Assembly: GCA_034008185.1 (NCBI GenBank)
Contig: CM067091.1
Location: 10,333,799-10,397,798 of the forward strand
Length of the DNA stretch: 64,000 nucleotides
Origin: Gorsachius magnificus
Lineage: Eukaryota; Chordata; Aves; Pelecaniformes; Ardeidae
Direction of reading: 5' to 3'
Position 1 is the first letter of the stretch. Each line of letters starts with the position of its first letter. Positions 34,461 to 48,100 of this stretch are shown here, one piece after another. The position numbers and the translations under genes were made by a program. Below the pieces are notes generated by a model, which saw only the letters and a program-made list of their open reading frames with translations, searched no databases and had not been told where the DNA came from.

Positions 34461-37400
34461 TCAAGCTGTGTTTGTTTGGGATGTTGCCTTCCTGGATGCT
34501 GAGAAACAGCTTGGCTCCCCACAGGCAGGGGTCTTGCTAGCCAAACTTTCTGCCCTTTCCTGGGGTGGGGTGGCCTGGCTCTGCAGCAGCCTTCGGATGT
34601 GCAGGAGCTCCTCTCCAACAGGGCAACATCAAGCCAGTGACCTCTGTAAGCTGGTGGTGGAGACGCCCTGTACTTGGGAAGTGAGCAGTGCAGCAAAATG
34701 TCCTTTTATTCCTGGAGGTCCCTTCTATTCCCCTCCAGCCTTTGCTGTGTGTGAGAGCGTACCGACCGAGCTGAGCCTTCTTTGTCACCTGGGTTTTGAG
34801 ATCCCTAGGACTGGGATGGCAGTGCTGCCTAGCCCAAAGGAGAGCTGCTCGCTTGTCACACGCTAAGATGTAGCTTGGGATCAGCATTCAGTGCCTGTGT
34901 TCAAGAACTGGTGGTGGGCAAAGCAAGGCTGGCCCTGAGCTCACTTCATGCACCATACGCCCCTCTCTGCTCCACCGTCTGTACACAGACCAGGCATTTG
35001 GCAAAGCAGTGGTGTCCATCCTGCTTGCGAGGCCCTGGAAATGCTTAAAAAGCTGACTGTGCTCTTGTGGCCCAGCTGCTGGTGGCTTGGCCACACTTCA
35101 TTCAGGTCCTGGCTTGGATGTGTTTCTTAGGGCATGTTTCCGTGGGCTATTTGCTAGATGAAGAAGCAGGGGCAGGAGGGTGCAAAGCCTGGTTCACCCT
35201 TTTGCTTTACTGTGGTTACAGCAAGAGGGCAATAAGGAATAACTTAGAGCTGGCAAGTAGCAGCAGCAAATGGGTGTGGGGACACCAGCTGGATGGCTGG
35301 CAGGGGTAAAGGTGATCCACCGTGGAGGTCTATGGCAGGGATTTTCAACTGGAGAAGACTAACAGAAATACCTGGAGGAATGATTTTTCTGGAGGACTGG
35401 CCTCTGCAGTGGGGTCTCTGTCACCATTGGGAGCTGTGGCTGGTGTTGCTGTGCCATCCCAGCAGGAAATCTGCTCTGGGTGTCAGATGTGCTCTTCATA
35501 TGTGCCTACAAGCCAAGTTTTGAGGTGTGTTGCATGTGCTTGTTCATCCTCTCAGTAGCCCTGCTGTGAAGGCTCATTTCCTTTATCCCCATTCTACAGT
35601 TGGAAAATAGAGGCACAAAGGGCTCTGATTGCTTTTGAGGAGCTGTCTGCAGTGTGGCAAAGCTGTTTTCTGACAGCTTGAGTTTGCTGTGCAGGATATT
35701 AACAACAGCGAGAGGGGCAGATCTGTGCTTTCAGGAATGCCATCTCATTTTTTTGGCCGTCTGCCTCAAGGTCTACCAGTTGAGCTGGCTTTTGTACACC
35801 TTTCGTACTAATAAAGGTGCTGTCAGCTAAATTACGTGCCTGGTGGCATCTTTACAGGGCTGGTGACCTTGAGGATGGACTTGGGCAGTTCAGTGAGGTT
35901 CCAAGTGCTTGTGCGTGAGAAATAAAGGGCAGCAGGAAAATGTGCAGTGTGCAGGGTGCTGGTTTCTGCTGAAACCTCTATATCCCTCCTGATAGCTGGA
36001 GAGCAGCTGGGTGGTTTGCCCTGTTGCAAGAAGCCTCTGAAGCAGCTGGCAATAAACCCTGTGCTCCCACGGGCACAGTAATTTGGAAGAGGCTTTTCTT
36101 ACGCTACTGGTAAGCCTGGCTCCTCATGACCACTGGTCCAGGAAGCCAGAAGGAGCTGAGCCCAGGGTCCCATCTCTGCCCAGGGGTAACAGCCAGGCAC
36201 TTCAGATAAGAGAGCCTGCTTCTAGGCACCGAGAGTGTGTCCTCAGAGCTACTTTGCCTGTTTCCATCTAAAATGTGGCTAGGGTTGTGTTGTCACTCTG
36301 GCCCGAGGCTTTGCACAGTCTCCTTGGCAGCCTTAGCACATACTCCCCTTGATACCTGAGGCTCCTTGCCTTGTGGAGGAGCAGATCGGGTGTGCAGCCC
36401 CAGCCTAAGGAAGAGAAGTTGTCCACCAGGCATCTTGGTTGCCCTCAAGCTGGTCCTGCAGCTGTGTTGAGCTGCCATTATGAGGAGTGTGCTTCTGGCT
36501 GCTGGCAAGCAGGGAGAGCAGCTGTGAGCTGTCTGCCTCCCGCCTGCAGCGGGGTACCGGAGGGGTAGGAGAGCTGTGCAGGAAGCTGTGGAAGCGGCAG
36601 TCTGCTCTAGGCTTTATTGGCCTGTGCTACCTGGAGCTCTCCTGCAGCACATGGAGACAGGTACTGCATTTTCCCTTATTTTAAAGTAGGAAATGAAGTT
36701 CTGGGAGTGTGATGGGTGAAGTGGGAAGGCTCTATGGCCACTGGCACTGTCTGTTCCCCGGACACTCCATTCATGTTCTTCCTTGTTGGCTGGCTGGTCA
36801 GCACGCCAGGACTGGTGAATATGTGAAAGGAAAACTGCACTGGTGATGGAGAAATGGCAGTTTTGCCACTTGCAAGATTTGGCAGACAGGGCAGTTAATT
36901 TGGCCTGTGTGGTGGCCTGGGTCAAATGCCACATTAGAGCATGTTTGTGTTTAATGGGGAACAGAGTTCTGGAAAATGCCACGTTGGTGCAATGGGCTTT
37001 GCTGATGTGGCAGGAGCCTGAGCTGGTGGTGTGCTCAGCAGGGTACGTGACTCATGCTGGTGGGGTGCTGCCCTGCAGGGAGCTGCTGCGGGCCCCCTGC
37101 ATGCGCAGGAGTGCCGCACATTTTCACACATGCACCAGCGCACCCGCCTCCATGAAATGCTGGCCCTCGGCATCGCTGAGGGTGGTCATGGGCCTGCTGC
37201 CTCTGGGAGCCCAGCCTGCTGGGTGCCAGCTACGAGGCTGCGCAGGCTTGGCCTACCTCCCTTCTCTCTTCCTTGTCTGCACAGGTACTGAGCTGTAGAG
37301 ATGCATTTTATCTTTCCTCTGGTTTTTGCCTTGCTGATGTTGAGGATTAAAATCCACTGCCTGGGGCTTATGAGCAGCTGTTTGGAGTGAGACTCTTGGT

Positions 37401-40400
37401 CTGCTGATCAGAAGACGACATATGTAGGCTTGAGAAACCTGTCTTGCTCCTGGCAGCTCTTGTACACCAGGGCAGCAGGGTGACAGTGTGGGAAAGGGGG
37501 TGCAGCTAACGCTGGGTGCATCGCCGCTCTGCAGACAGCCACCTCTCAACCCCCAGTGCAGCATGGGAGCAGTGCGTCCCCTCATTTTGAACTGTCTGTG
37601 AAGGTGATGAGGGAAGTACATTTTAGGGTGAGCTCAGACCTGGTTTCCCTCTCTTTAGCAACAAGCTGGAGTGCTGTGTCTGTGTGCACGCTGGCTGGCC
37701 AGGCATGGCTTTGCATGTCATGATGTACCTTTTCTGAACCAAACCAAAGGGGTTTCCAGCTGTTCTGCGTCTTCCTCTCCCCTTGTGCTGTTGGTTCCTG
37801 CTTGCTGCTGTGCTCACTGGAGTCTAAGCGAGCCCTTGTTTCTCAGCCCCGTGGTACTGTGCAGCTTTGAAATAACTGCTGAAGGTCATTGTGGTTACGG
37901 TCTTGGGTTAGGAGCTGCATTTGAAAACTCTCCAAAAAGGAGCTATTGCCACTTTTGCCATGTGAGCTTGTCATGAGAGTCATGAAGCGCAGCTGACTGA
38001 AGCTGCATTACCGGGGGCTGCATCCAGCCTGCGTGTGCTCTCTTGCTTGTTGGGTGCCGACAGAGCATCCTCTGTGCACAGGCAGTGGCATTGTCCCAAT
38101 TCTCCCTGGGGTCTCTGACGTGGCTGTCACTTTAGGGCTAACAGCTTGCCTGGGAGGGCTTGGGAGCAGAAGTGTTGGTGCTGAGCAGGCTTTTTAGAGG
38201 GGGAACTGTGCAGCGTTCCCATATTCCTTGTCCCATGGAGCAAGTGTCAGGGAGGTTGCAGCTATTTCTTGCCTGCCTGTCAAAGTCTTGTTGCCTATTC
38301 CCTCATGGGGTGGTAGAGTTGGGTGTCCTGGGAAGGCACTGCATGGCTTGGCTGGCAGGATTGCCCTGTGCACTGGGAGTCCTTACTGGCAGATCTTGCA
38401 GCTCCCCTGGCCCCATAGAGAACACAGTTAATTCTGCCCCCCCTTCTTTTTTTGAAGATGAAAATATTTTAAGAACAGAAAATTGCTTGGAGCACAGCTG
38501 TGGCTCTCCTGGGGCTGGCTGTTGGTGCAGTGCTCTGCCCAGCATGCCCTGGACACGTGCACATGCCTGAGAGGTGTTTGCTCCCTGGTTTGGGATTATT
38601 TGGACCTCTTTGTGCGTTCCTTTCTCCCCTTGCTTCCTTCGTCCTGTCGTGAGGCCTGTGCCCCCTTCCTGTTGGGGCCAGGGAGCAGCAAGGGAGTGTT
38701 AGGGCAGCTCTGAAACGAGGAGCATTTGGCTGCTGCAGTTGGGATGCTGAAGGGGTCTTGCTTTCCGTAGCGGCGTGCGCAGAGCTGGGAGGCTGCCTCT
38801 CCATAGCCTCTGCTTGGGAAGGAAAAATGTATGCTGTAGCTGCCTCGCAGCAAGCTCACAGGCTCCCCAGCCCCCTGCCTTGCTGCTGCTTCTCTCTTAC
38901 TAAACTACTGGGTTATTTTTAACTTGGAAGAATTACAACCCAAGATTTGCATTCTCTACCCCCAGTGGAGGGCTGGAGGCAAGGATGTGGGGGAGGTACT
39001 GCGGAGGGCCGGGAGCGCGGCTTGCCGCTCTGGCAGGCCCGTTTCCAGGGGCTCGTGCCCCCTGCAGCACTCTGCCTGCTGGGCTCCGCATGCTTGCCGA
39101 GCTGCGAGGTGGGGAGGCGGGGAGGCTGCTTCTCTGCTCGATGCGGCTGGAGTTTCAGCCTGGATTCCCATGGCGAATGCACGGAGCAGCTGCAGACACA
39201 TAAACAAATCCTGCTGCAGCAGGCTGTGGGGAGAGAGCCGGGCTCTGGGCTGCCAGGCTGCTTGTGTGACAGCCTGCAGACGGGTGGCTGCTGAAGGGGA
39301 CTGGATACCTCCTTCAAAGAGTACCCCACAGAGAAGCTCTCGGGTGACCGAACATGTTGTGGAGGAGCCGCCGGCTGGGTTGCTGTTTCGCCCAGCGGAG
39401 GAGGCTTTGCTGGGCCATGCGGCCCTCCCTAACTAAGCTTGCTGAGAGCTGGTTGGGAGGAGCCAGGGAGAGAAGTGTCACTCTGGTGTGTATTTCTCTT
39501 TCCCCCTCCCCTAGCTCTGCCCCCTCAGTGTTTTGCAGGCACTTGTCTTGTCAGTGCTGTCTCTCCTGCCTGGATCTCCCCAAGTGAGCAGAAGCACCTC
39601 TCTAAATCCAGTGGCAGGGCGATGTCTCCGCAGAGCCCCTTCTCTGTGCAGCCCACAGGAATGTAGTTGCTGGAGTCCCTCTGGATTGCACCACAGATAC
39701 TCAGGCTTCAAGCTCCGGTAGCTCTGCTGGCTGAGTTGCATCTGTGCAGCCCTGCCTGGAAACACGAATTGATAAGTTAGCAAGAACCAAACAGCACCAG
39801 GGGACTGCAGCGCTCTCTCTCACTTCTGTTTGGTGCCTTGGAAAAGGGTGTTGGTTGAGCCAAGTGGATGAAGGATGGTGCAGGCTCTGAGTTCTGCTCT
39901 CGGTCTGTCCCAGCCAGACCCGTGAGTCCTCTCCTGCTGCTCACCATCAGGTGGGGAGGGTGGCTGATGCCTGGGCCATCAACAGCAAAGCTGCTGAGGG
40001 TGGGGAGGGCTCTGGAGGCCTCTCTGATGGTCAGGTGCTGCCAGGCTCTGGGGTCCTCTGCTCCAGTTTGCCTGGGAGAGCCTGCCAGAGCCCATTGATC
40101 CTGGCCTGTCATCTGCTACTCCATAGTGCCCCTAGTGATTAGGGCAGGAGTAGCAAGGAAATGCAGCAAACCTCTTGGCAAGCAATGGCCAGTACTTAGT
40201 TCATGTTTGCTTGCCAAGGCTGGTCCCTTACCCCCAGCACACTGATCCAGCTTGGCCTGACATGCTTCTGGTTAGTGTGCTGATGGAAGAGGCTCTCCAG
40301 GCATGAGATGCCTGACCCAGACAGAAAAATGATGTGCCTGGGTGTCATCTCTCCATGGTAGGGAATGGCTACTGACTACTCTCCCATTTCCTCAAGGCTG

Positions 40401-42143
40401 TAAGGTTTGTTGTCAGGCGTGAGACTCTGCTCCTCCATGCTTGAGCCAAGGGCTGCTGCCACAATGACAGCAGGCAGTGGGGAGCAGAACAGCTCTCAGG
40501 CTGCCAGGGCTGGAGCAGCACCTCTTCCCCCACAAAACAGCTGCTTCTGCAGCTTATGTGAGGTGGTAAGGACGTCCCTGCCACCCCAGAATGGTGTGTA
40601 CACACAAGGACAGCTGCTGACACTGGCATAGGGGTTGGTGGTGCTGGACCCAGCTTGCTTTGCCTCAAGAGCGGGTGTCGGGGGCTCTCACTTCTGGCCT
40701 GGGACCCGAGTATCTGAGAGACCTGTTGAGAAGCAAATGCGGTCTCTTGCTGGATTTTTATCACTTGATTGAGACGTGGTCTGCAAGTTCAGGGTGCTGA
40801 GTGGCTTGGTTATGTCAGTGAATGTTTGCCACAGCTGTGGTCTGAAAATCAGAATTGAATTGTATCATGTAGTGTGGCAGACATCAACTTACAAGTGACT
40901 GTTCATGGTGTCTATGGCTGTAACTCAAGTCTGCTGCCTGTTTCCGCTCTTTGCTGCGGTAGCCATGGAGGGGCTTTGGTGCAGAATTCCTACTTGGAAA
41001 GTGAAAAGGAAGAGTGCAGGTTTTCTGAGTGTTTATCACCAGTATTTCTGGCACGTAGGTGGACGTGGCCATGTGCACCTATGGGTGCCCCTTGTCCTTC
41101 AAGAGGTGGCTTGTAAACACTGCTTGCTCTTTGAATCCCAGCTCCTGTTGTGCTTTGTTCTTCCCTTGGCGAAAGCCCCACACCCCTTTTGCTCATCCTG
41201 CTGAAGAGCATTGACAGTCTCTAAGGGCCTGATGGTTGGGTGTTGATTTTTGGTTTAACTGCACGTGTTGTTTCCTGGCTGTGGCTTATTTCTACAGATA
41301 AAATCTGTTCTTTTTCCCCTTTAAAGAAGAAAGCCACCTGCCTCTTGCAGGCAGCTGAACATGGCACTGTACTTGAGGGATGTGCTCTAATAAAGTAAAA
41401 AAATTCTCATCTGTGCTGCCATGCTGAATAAGGAGCTTTCTTGGGCAAATGCCATCATTTTCTGCAGATGCTGAGGCCTCTGCTTTGTCTGAGTTTGTAG
41501 CCCTTTTGACTGTTGGTGACAAGCCTGCGGACAGGACCTGGGGGGAGCAGCAGGGCTGTGCTCACGCCTGCCCTGAGGCAGCCCTGGTGCCTCGCTGCTG
41601 CTCATGGGCTGGGGCTAAGCTGAGCTGAGCAACAGGGTAGGGGGCCTAGGTGCACCACGGTGGGCAAAGAAGAGAGGGGAGGGTAGCTCTTGGAGATGGT
41701 GGCCAGGGGAAGTGAAGGCAGAGCAAAAAGCAGGACTGCATTCCGAGCTGCTGACTCCCACCTTCCTTGCCACTCTGCAGATGTGATTTCCCCTCAGGAA
41801 ATGAAAGTTGCTCTTTGGATAAAACTATGAATAAAACTTTCTTTCTGAAGTGCCTTGATGTGTCCGTGACTGAGGAGCATCTGTTCCTGTTGGGATGCAG
41901 AACACTTGAAGGGCTATCAGTGAAAGTCTGCAATGGGGGAATGCCAGCCTGTGCTCTGGGATTGTACTTTAGGCATATGACGTCAGTCGTGGGTTGGTGG
42001 GTGTCTTGGGAGCAGGCACAGGAGTTGGGTAGAGGGAAGGGCTGAGGCAAGGCTGGATGTGTCCCCAAGGGAAGCACCGGGGCAGCCCCTGACTGTGCTA
42101 TGTGCCTTACTGGTGTTGGGGGCTGTTCCCAGTTTTTTGTGAA

Positions 42144-42641
42144 CCATAGAATCATATGAGGTTGGAAAAGACCCTTAAGATCATAGAGTGCAACTGTAAA
42201 CCTAACACTGCCATGTCCACCACTAAACCCTGGCCCTCAGCATCACATCTAGATGTCTTTTAAATACACCCAGGGATGGGGACTCAACCCCTGCCCTGGG
42301 CAGCCCCTTCCAGTTCTTGACAGCCCTTGTGGGGAAGAAATTTTTCCCCAATGTCCAACCTAAACCTGCCCTGGCACAACTTGAGGCCGTTTCCCCTCAT
42401 CCCATCGCCTGTTCCCTGGGAGCAGAGCCCGAGCCCCCCCGGCTCCCTCATCCTGTCAGGCAGTTGTAGGGAGTGATAAGGTCTCCCTTCAGCCTCTTCT
42501 TCTCCAGGCTGAACACCCCCAGATCCCCAGCCGCTCCCGATCAGCCTTGGGCTCCAGACCTCTCCCCAGCTTCATTGCCCTTCTCTGGACACTCTCCGGA
42601 CCCTCAATGCCTGTCTTGTAGCAAGGGGCCCAAAACTGAGC
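42144..42641 (-). mobile_element. CR1 LINE, 5'-truncated 3' fragment
   Basis: The left end CCATAGAATCATATGAGGTTGG is a CR1 tail in reverse orientation, followed by the conserved tail-proximal block and the reverse-transcriptase C-terminal region. Homology to the 55.4-kb copy can be followed to about 42,641 (GGGGCCCAAAACTGAG), where it stops. No intact frame remains. It is about 0.5 kb long and lies antisense in intron 1 of CHD6. Confidence 0.9.
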
Positions 42642-43499
42642 TGAAGCTTCATCCCCCTGTGCCGTTCCAGCAAAGTGCTTGTCCTGCTGGGACCCTGAGA
42701 CCCGCCCTGTTTGGCTGATCCTTACCTGTCTGTTCTGTTACATGGAGGACACCGTTCTGCCAGGTATCTTGGTGATCAATGAACTTCTATTAGCCCAGCC
42801 TTTTTGGGGGGATGCACTGCAAAATCAACTGGAGTTTCAGATGTGAGAGCTCACCAGCACAGTCTCCTAAAAGGCAAGTAAGATGTCAACTGAGAGCAGC
42901 TCGGATGGTGCAGACTCATCCTGTTGCCTGCTCTTGGAATACATAACCTGTGGGCACAGTCCTCTTTGGCTTGTTAACACATGCTACGTTTTCAGCTTGT
43001 TGGCTGTGGAGACCGTCAGACTTGTGGGCCAGTCTAATTACAGCACGTTTCCGCAAGATACATTTTAATGTAATTCAATCTTAGGTGGTGTTGGTGCTCT
43101 CTGTGATGAAGCTCCTCTCGCAGTCGGAATAATCCTTGTCTAGCTCTCACTGTTTTGCAGTGCAAATCTTTGCAGTGCCTCAGGCTGGCTTTTTTGTAAG
43201 GCTTCAACAAGAACGGATGTTGTTTTTGAGGAACAGGTTACAGAAAAAGGCAAAATTTTGCCAATTTGATCTTTTTCCTGTCCTTGTAAAAATTCAGCCA
43301 GCCTCAGCAAAGCACCAGCCTCTGAAAACAAACATTTGATTTTAAAAAATGCTGTTTGTCACTGTGCTCTGTTCCCTTTGCACCTGAGTGAAGGGGGGCA
43401 GAAGCCTGTTACTGCGACTGCCTTTGTGTTACCTTAAATGGAGAAGTCGTCTCTCTCAAACCTAGTCCTCGTTCTCCTGCTGAGCCTCAGACAAGGACC

Positions 43500-45195
43500 C
43501 GCAGGCATCGCACAGGTAAAAATTTCTCCCATCCAAGTGTCTTGGCACCACCTTCCAGCCCCACTCCAACAGCAGCTCTCATCCTTCAGTCCTATCTCTA
43601 GCCTTCATTTTCTTGGGAATGGGTAAATGTGGCCGTGAAGCCATGTTGCCGACCAGAGACCTCTCCTAGTACAGGTCTCCTGTCCGTTCACTTTTGGCAG
43701 CCCCTTTCCAGCCCTGCTCTGTCTGCAGCTCCAGGCTTTCTCTCAACCCTAACTCTCCCTCTTCGGGGGGAGCTGTAGGGAAGGCTGTCGAGCCATTTTC
43801 CAGACCAAAGGTTTCTCTAAGCCCAGTCTCTTTGCAGGCTCCCACTTTGCTTTGGCAGCACATTTCCATCCCTGCTCCGAGTGCATGTCTAGGCTTTCTC
43901 TTTCCGTCAGTGTTACCCTAACCCTAATTTTATAGCTGAACCTTTTGACAAGACCTGCTGTACAAAAGACAATTCCCAGCCAAGGTCTCTTGGCAACCTA
44001 AAATAATCTTTGGCAGCCCATTTCTAACCCCGGTCCAATTGAAACCCAAGGCTTTCGCTTTCTGTCAGCCTTAACTCCAGTTCTCACTTTCCATCTGAGC
44101 CTTAGACGTGGAAACCCAGATGGAGTTCTCCCAGCCCAGGTCTCTTGGCAGCCCCCACATGGCTTTGGCAGCCCCTTTCCAGCCACCATCCAACTGCAGT
44201 TCTAGGCTATCTCTGTCTCGCAGCCCTAACCCTGACTGTGGCTCCAGCCCTCATTTTCTCGCAGAACAATAGAAAAGGCGCCCCAGCCATTGCCCAGGTG
44301 AAAACTTTGACCCAGCCCAGCTTTCTTGGTAGCCCCTGCTTGGCTGTTGAAGCCCCAGCCCAGGCTCAGCTGTAAGCTCACTCACTCAACTCGAACTCTT
44401 TATTTTTTGTGAAGAACTCCAGGGAAGTCCCCTAACCTGTTGCTTGCACCAAAGCTTTCACTAGCCCGGCCTCCCTTGCCTTTCCAACCTTTAGTCCAGA
44501 CCCCAGCCCTGGGAGCTGTTTTCCAGCTGAGGGAAGGCCCGAGCCATTTCCCAGCCCAGACCTCTTGGCAGCCCCTCTTCCTTTTGGCAGCCCCTTTGCA
44601 GCCCCATGGGAGATCAGACTTTGTCTGAACCCTAACCTTAGTTTTCCAGCTGAGCCGTAGCCAAGCTCCCCAAACATTTCCCTGATGAAGGCTTTCTCCC
44701 AGGTGAGCCCTCCCTTGCTCCACTGCCACTGCACCTCTGGGTTTTGTTTTTCTTAGCCATAACCCTCATTTTCCTAGGAAGCTATAGAGAAGTCTTCTAC
44801 TGATTACCTGGACCAGTGATTTCTCCCAGCCCAGGTCTCTTGGCAGCTGCCAGGTACTTTTGCAGTCCCTTTGCAGCCCCACTCCAGCTGCAGCTCTGGA
44901 CTTCATTTGTCTCAGCATTATCCCACCCCTGATCTTATGGCTGAACACTGTACAAGGTTGTCCTTGTGGAAGGTTTCTGCAAACCCAGGTGTTTTAGCAG
45001 CCTCCACTTTCTTCTAGTGAGCCCTTTCCAGCCCCTCTTGAGCTGCAAGCTTTTATCTTTCTTTCAACCCTAACCTTAATTTTACATCTGAACCCCAGAC
45101 AAGAGCTGCCAGAGGAGTCTTCTCCCAGGCCCAGGTATTTTGGCAGCTCCCACTTTGCTTTGGCAGTGCTTTTACAGCCCTAGTCCCCCTGGCTG
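43500..45195. repeat. Degenerate tandem array of ~150-bp units
   Basis: A block about 1.7 kb long consists of roughly ten or eleven diverged copies of one unit. Each good copy has, in order: CCCAGCCCAGGTCTCTTGGC, a GCTTTGGCAGCCCCTTTCCA-type core, CCAACTGCAGCTCTAGGCTT, then CCCTAACCCTAATTTT and an AGCTGAACC-type end. The core recurs near 43,545, 43,696, 43,854, 44,012, 44,167, 44,349, 44,586, 44,720, 44,862, 45,018 and 45,162. Most spacings are 134-158 bp, with two longer gaps at 44.2-44.6 kb. Several copies carry CCCTAACCCTAA, which looks like two telomere hexamers. I do not recognise the family. Confidence 0.85.
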
Positions 45196-48100
45196 GCCTG
45201 TGCACCTGGAGGTTTGCTGGTAACTCAGAGCAGAGTTGAGGTTAGCTGGGGTTCCTTTCCTGGTACCTTAAATTTTTACGTGCAAATTTTTGGATTTTTT
45301 TTTTTTAAGTCAGAAACCTGCTATTTCAAAGTTGAGCGGTTGAGCAGGGATTGTGCAACATTAACTCGCTTCCCTTTTTCCCCTTCCTTCTCATTCGCTC
45401 TCAGGGCATGGCACAGCAGCCGTGCCTTCTCCCGTCTGCAGGGCTGATGAAGGATGCAAACACTAGCACAGGCAGGCTGGGCCTTCCCAGTTTTGGATCC
45501 AAGCTTTGGACTGGGATTCTGGCGCTGCTGCTAGCATGCAGCATTGGTGGGCAAGGCTTTTTCCATGGAGCAGCTGCCTACAGAAGTTCAATTAACAGTG
45601 CTCATGCAACCATCATTGTAGCATTTTCAGGCTTTTGAGTGCTTCCATCGGTGTCCTTTAAATATGCTCTTGTGATGTGAGGTGTGTGCTTGAAATGCAG
45701 CCATGGGCCATGAGCACCCCAGACTCCTGGAGAGGGGGGCAGAAGTGCTGGTCCGTGGGGTGGGGGAGTGGATGCTCCTGCTGCTGCCCAGGTGCCAGAG
45801 CAGTAGTGCTTTGGGGCTGGCATCACACACTGCTGTAAAGAACGTCTTTATGGGCACAACTAATTTTGCAGCCTGTAAAGTAGTTTTAGGGCTCTCATGT
45901 GGCTTTTAAAGGTGACCTGCAAAGATTTTGTGGAAAAGGAACCAACAGCAGGTTGCTGAGTGCCTGTGATGAGGGGTACAAGCACCGAGACCAGCTCTGA
46001 CCCAGACTGCCCCTCAGAGCGTGGTCGGCTGGGACTGGCATGCAGTGGCCTGGGGAGGAGCCACTCTGCTGCTCTAGGAGGGCAGGTGGGAGATTGTGCC
46101 TCTGGGAGAAAATCTGCATATTTTGTATTTTCCTGGTGTGAAACAGCAGCCTCTGAGTCTGGAAAATTGTTTCAAAAAAGCAAGTCTGAGGTTTAAACCC
46201 TCTTTGAAACCCTTTCCATTTCTTGGGAAAAACAAGACCTTGAAGGAACGTAACAAGCTGCAGGCCCTCCCACCTGCCAGGCTGGGTGGCTAGCACTCTG
46301 CCTCCCCCGCGATTGCTCTCCCCTAGCCCAGCAATGCTCCCAGAAAGCTGAAAATAGTTGGTGCTTCCCATCCCTGGGACAATTATTTGATCCTCTGCAG
46401 CTGATCTGAGCTATTCTTGGAGTTAACAGCTGGCCCGGGCTGGGGGCTGCATGCCCCTGGAACCCAGGCGGGGTTCTGGAAGGAGCGCACAGCAGCCCGG
46501 ACTGTGAGCTGTTGCCTGGTGAGCTGCCCGTTCCCGCGGCGCCCGTTAGCAGCCCTTGGTGCTGGGCTTCCCGTGGTGGGGCCCATTCCTGCTGCCTGAA
46601 GACCTGCAGTTCTCCAAATGACCTGGATGTATGAGTAAACTTCACACAGAGTTCGCCGTCGCCATCACACAAGGTGATGAGTATTAGAAATTATTTGTTC
46701 TTCTGCGGTAATATTAAATGCCATCAGTTTTGGAAGCAAGATTATGGGGGCCCGACACATGGTTAGTGTCTGCCTGGGAGCTTCGTGCACCCCTAAGCTG
46801 CTGCATCAGGATTTCCCTCCTGGTTGCTCTGAGCCTGAAGGCTAGGAGGTGTATGTTGCAGAAGTGACTGAATCAGCAGCACAACGCTGCTTGCTGCGGT
46901 TACAGACCACTAGCTATGCAGTATGTAAATGAAAGTAATTTTAGAGAACATTGTTTGAGAGACTTTGTTGTCTTTAAAGTTTCAAAACCTGGCCAAAAAT
47001 ATGCTTATCCCATTAAATTGGGGGACTTCTTTGGGTCGTGACTTTGAGGCTGCTGTGGGATATGTCTGAGGTTATCTGAGATCTGTTTGGTGGGTAAAGG
47101 GGGACCCTAAACAGCTGCTTGTTTTAACGCTGTTTACCCATTGCAGGCAAGCTAGCATTGTAACTATTTTTGCAAACCACATACTAAGAATTCTTTGGTG
47201 TCCTGTGGCAGTTTGTCTTCTAGATTTCCTGCTTCCAGCACTGTGACTTGCAACATTTCTTACTGCCTTGCGGTCTCAGCAGTGTTGCAGGGTCTCTATG
47301 GGCTTCGCATGCCATCGCAGTGGCTGTGTGGGAGACACTGTGGGTGGGTGCCTGTGGGGATGCTGGGGCACGCTCAGAGGGCTCTGCCACAGATGCTTGT
47401 CACCCAGCCCTGCTGTTAGCCCAAGGACTTATCAGGCTGGATGGTAACAGTGATGTTTAGGACATGTTCAGCTCTTTGGGCAGATGTGGGCCTGAGAACA
47501 AAGTCTGCCGGGTCAGCCTGACCTGCAGTAACTCATCCGGGTAGATCAGACTCGCGGAGGGACGGTGAAATGTTCTCCTGGTCTGGCCCGTGCCCTGGGC
47601 AGGCAGCGTGGCTGGGGACGCGCTTCCAGAGGCTTAGTAAAAGAGCTGGAGATGCTTTCTTGTTGGGGGATGGCTCAGCACGGTTGGAGAAAAAAGACTG
47701 GAAGGAGTTCTTGGTGGGGCTGGGTGCTGCCAATGGCCTGGGGACCTCCTCTGGGCAATATGCTCTGAAGTGTGGTGTGGTGGCACGCTGGGCAGGGTCC
47801 CAGCGTCCCCATGCTGGACAGACAGATCTGGGGAGGAGCTCTTCCTTGCCAGCTGTCTGGCACAGATTTCCCTGAGCCTTCCCCAGCCTCCTGGATTTGC
47901 CCCATTTGCTCTCAGTCATGCCAGCTCTTTCAAGCATCGGATGTGCCGTGGAATTGCCAGTCACACCAAGCAGAGTTTTGTCTTGGATTTTCCTGGGGGC
48001 TGAGTGCAGAAGGGGTGAGTGCTGTATTATTTTCAGCTTCAGTCCTCTCTGAATTCAGGCTGGCCTTGCTCAAAGCACAGCCCCAGGCATGCAGAGCAGC

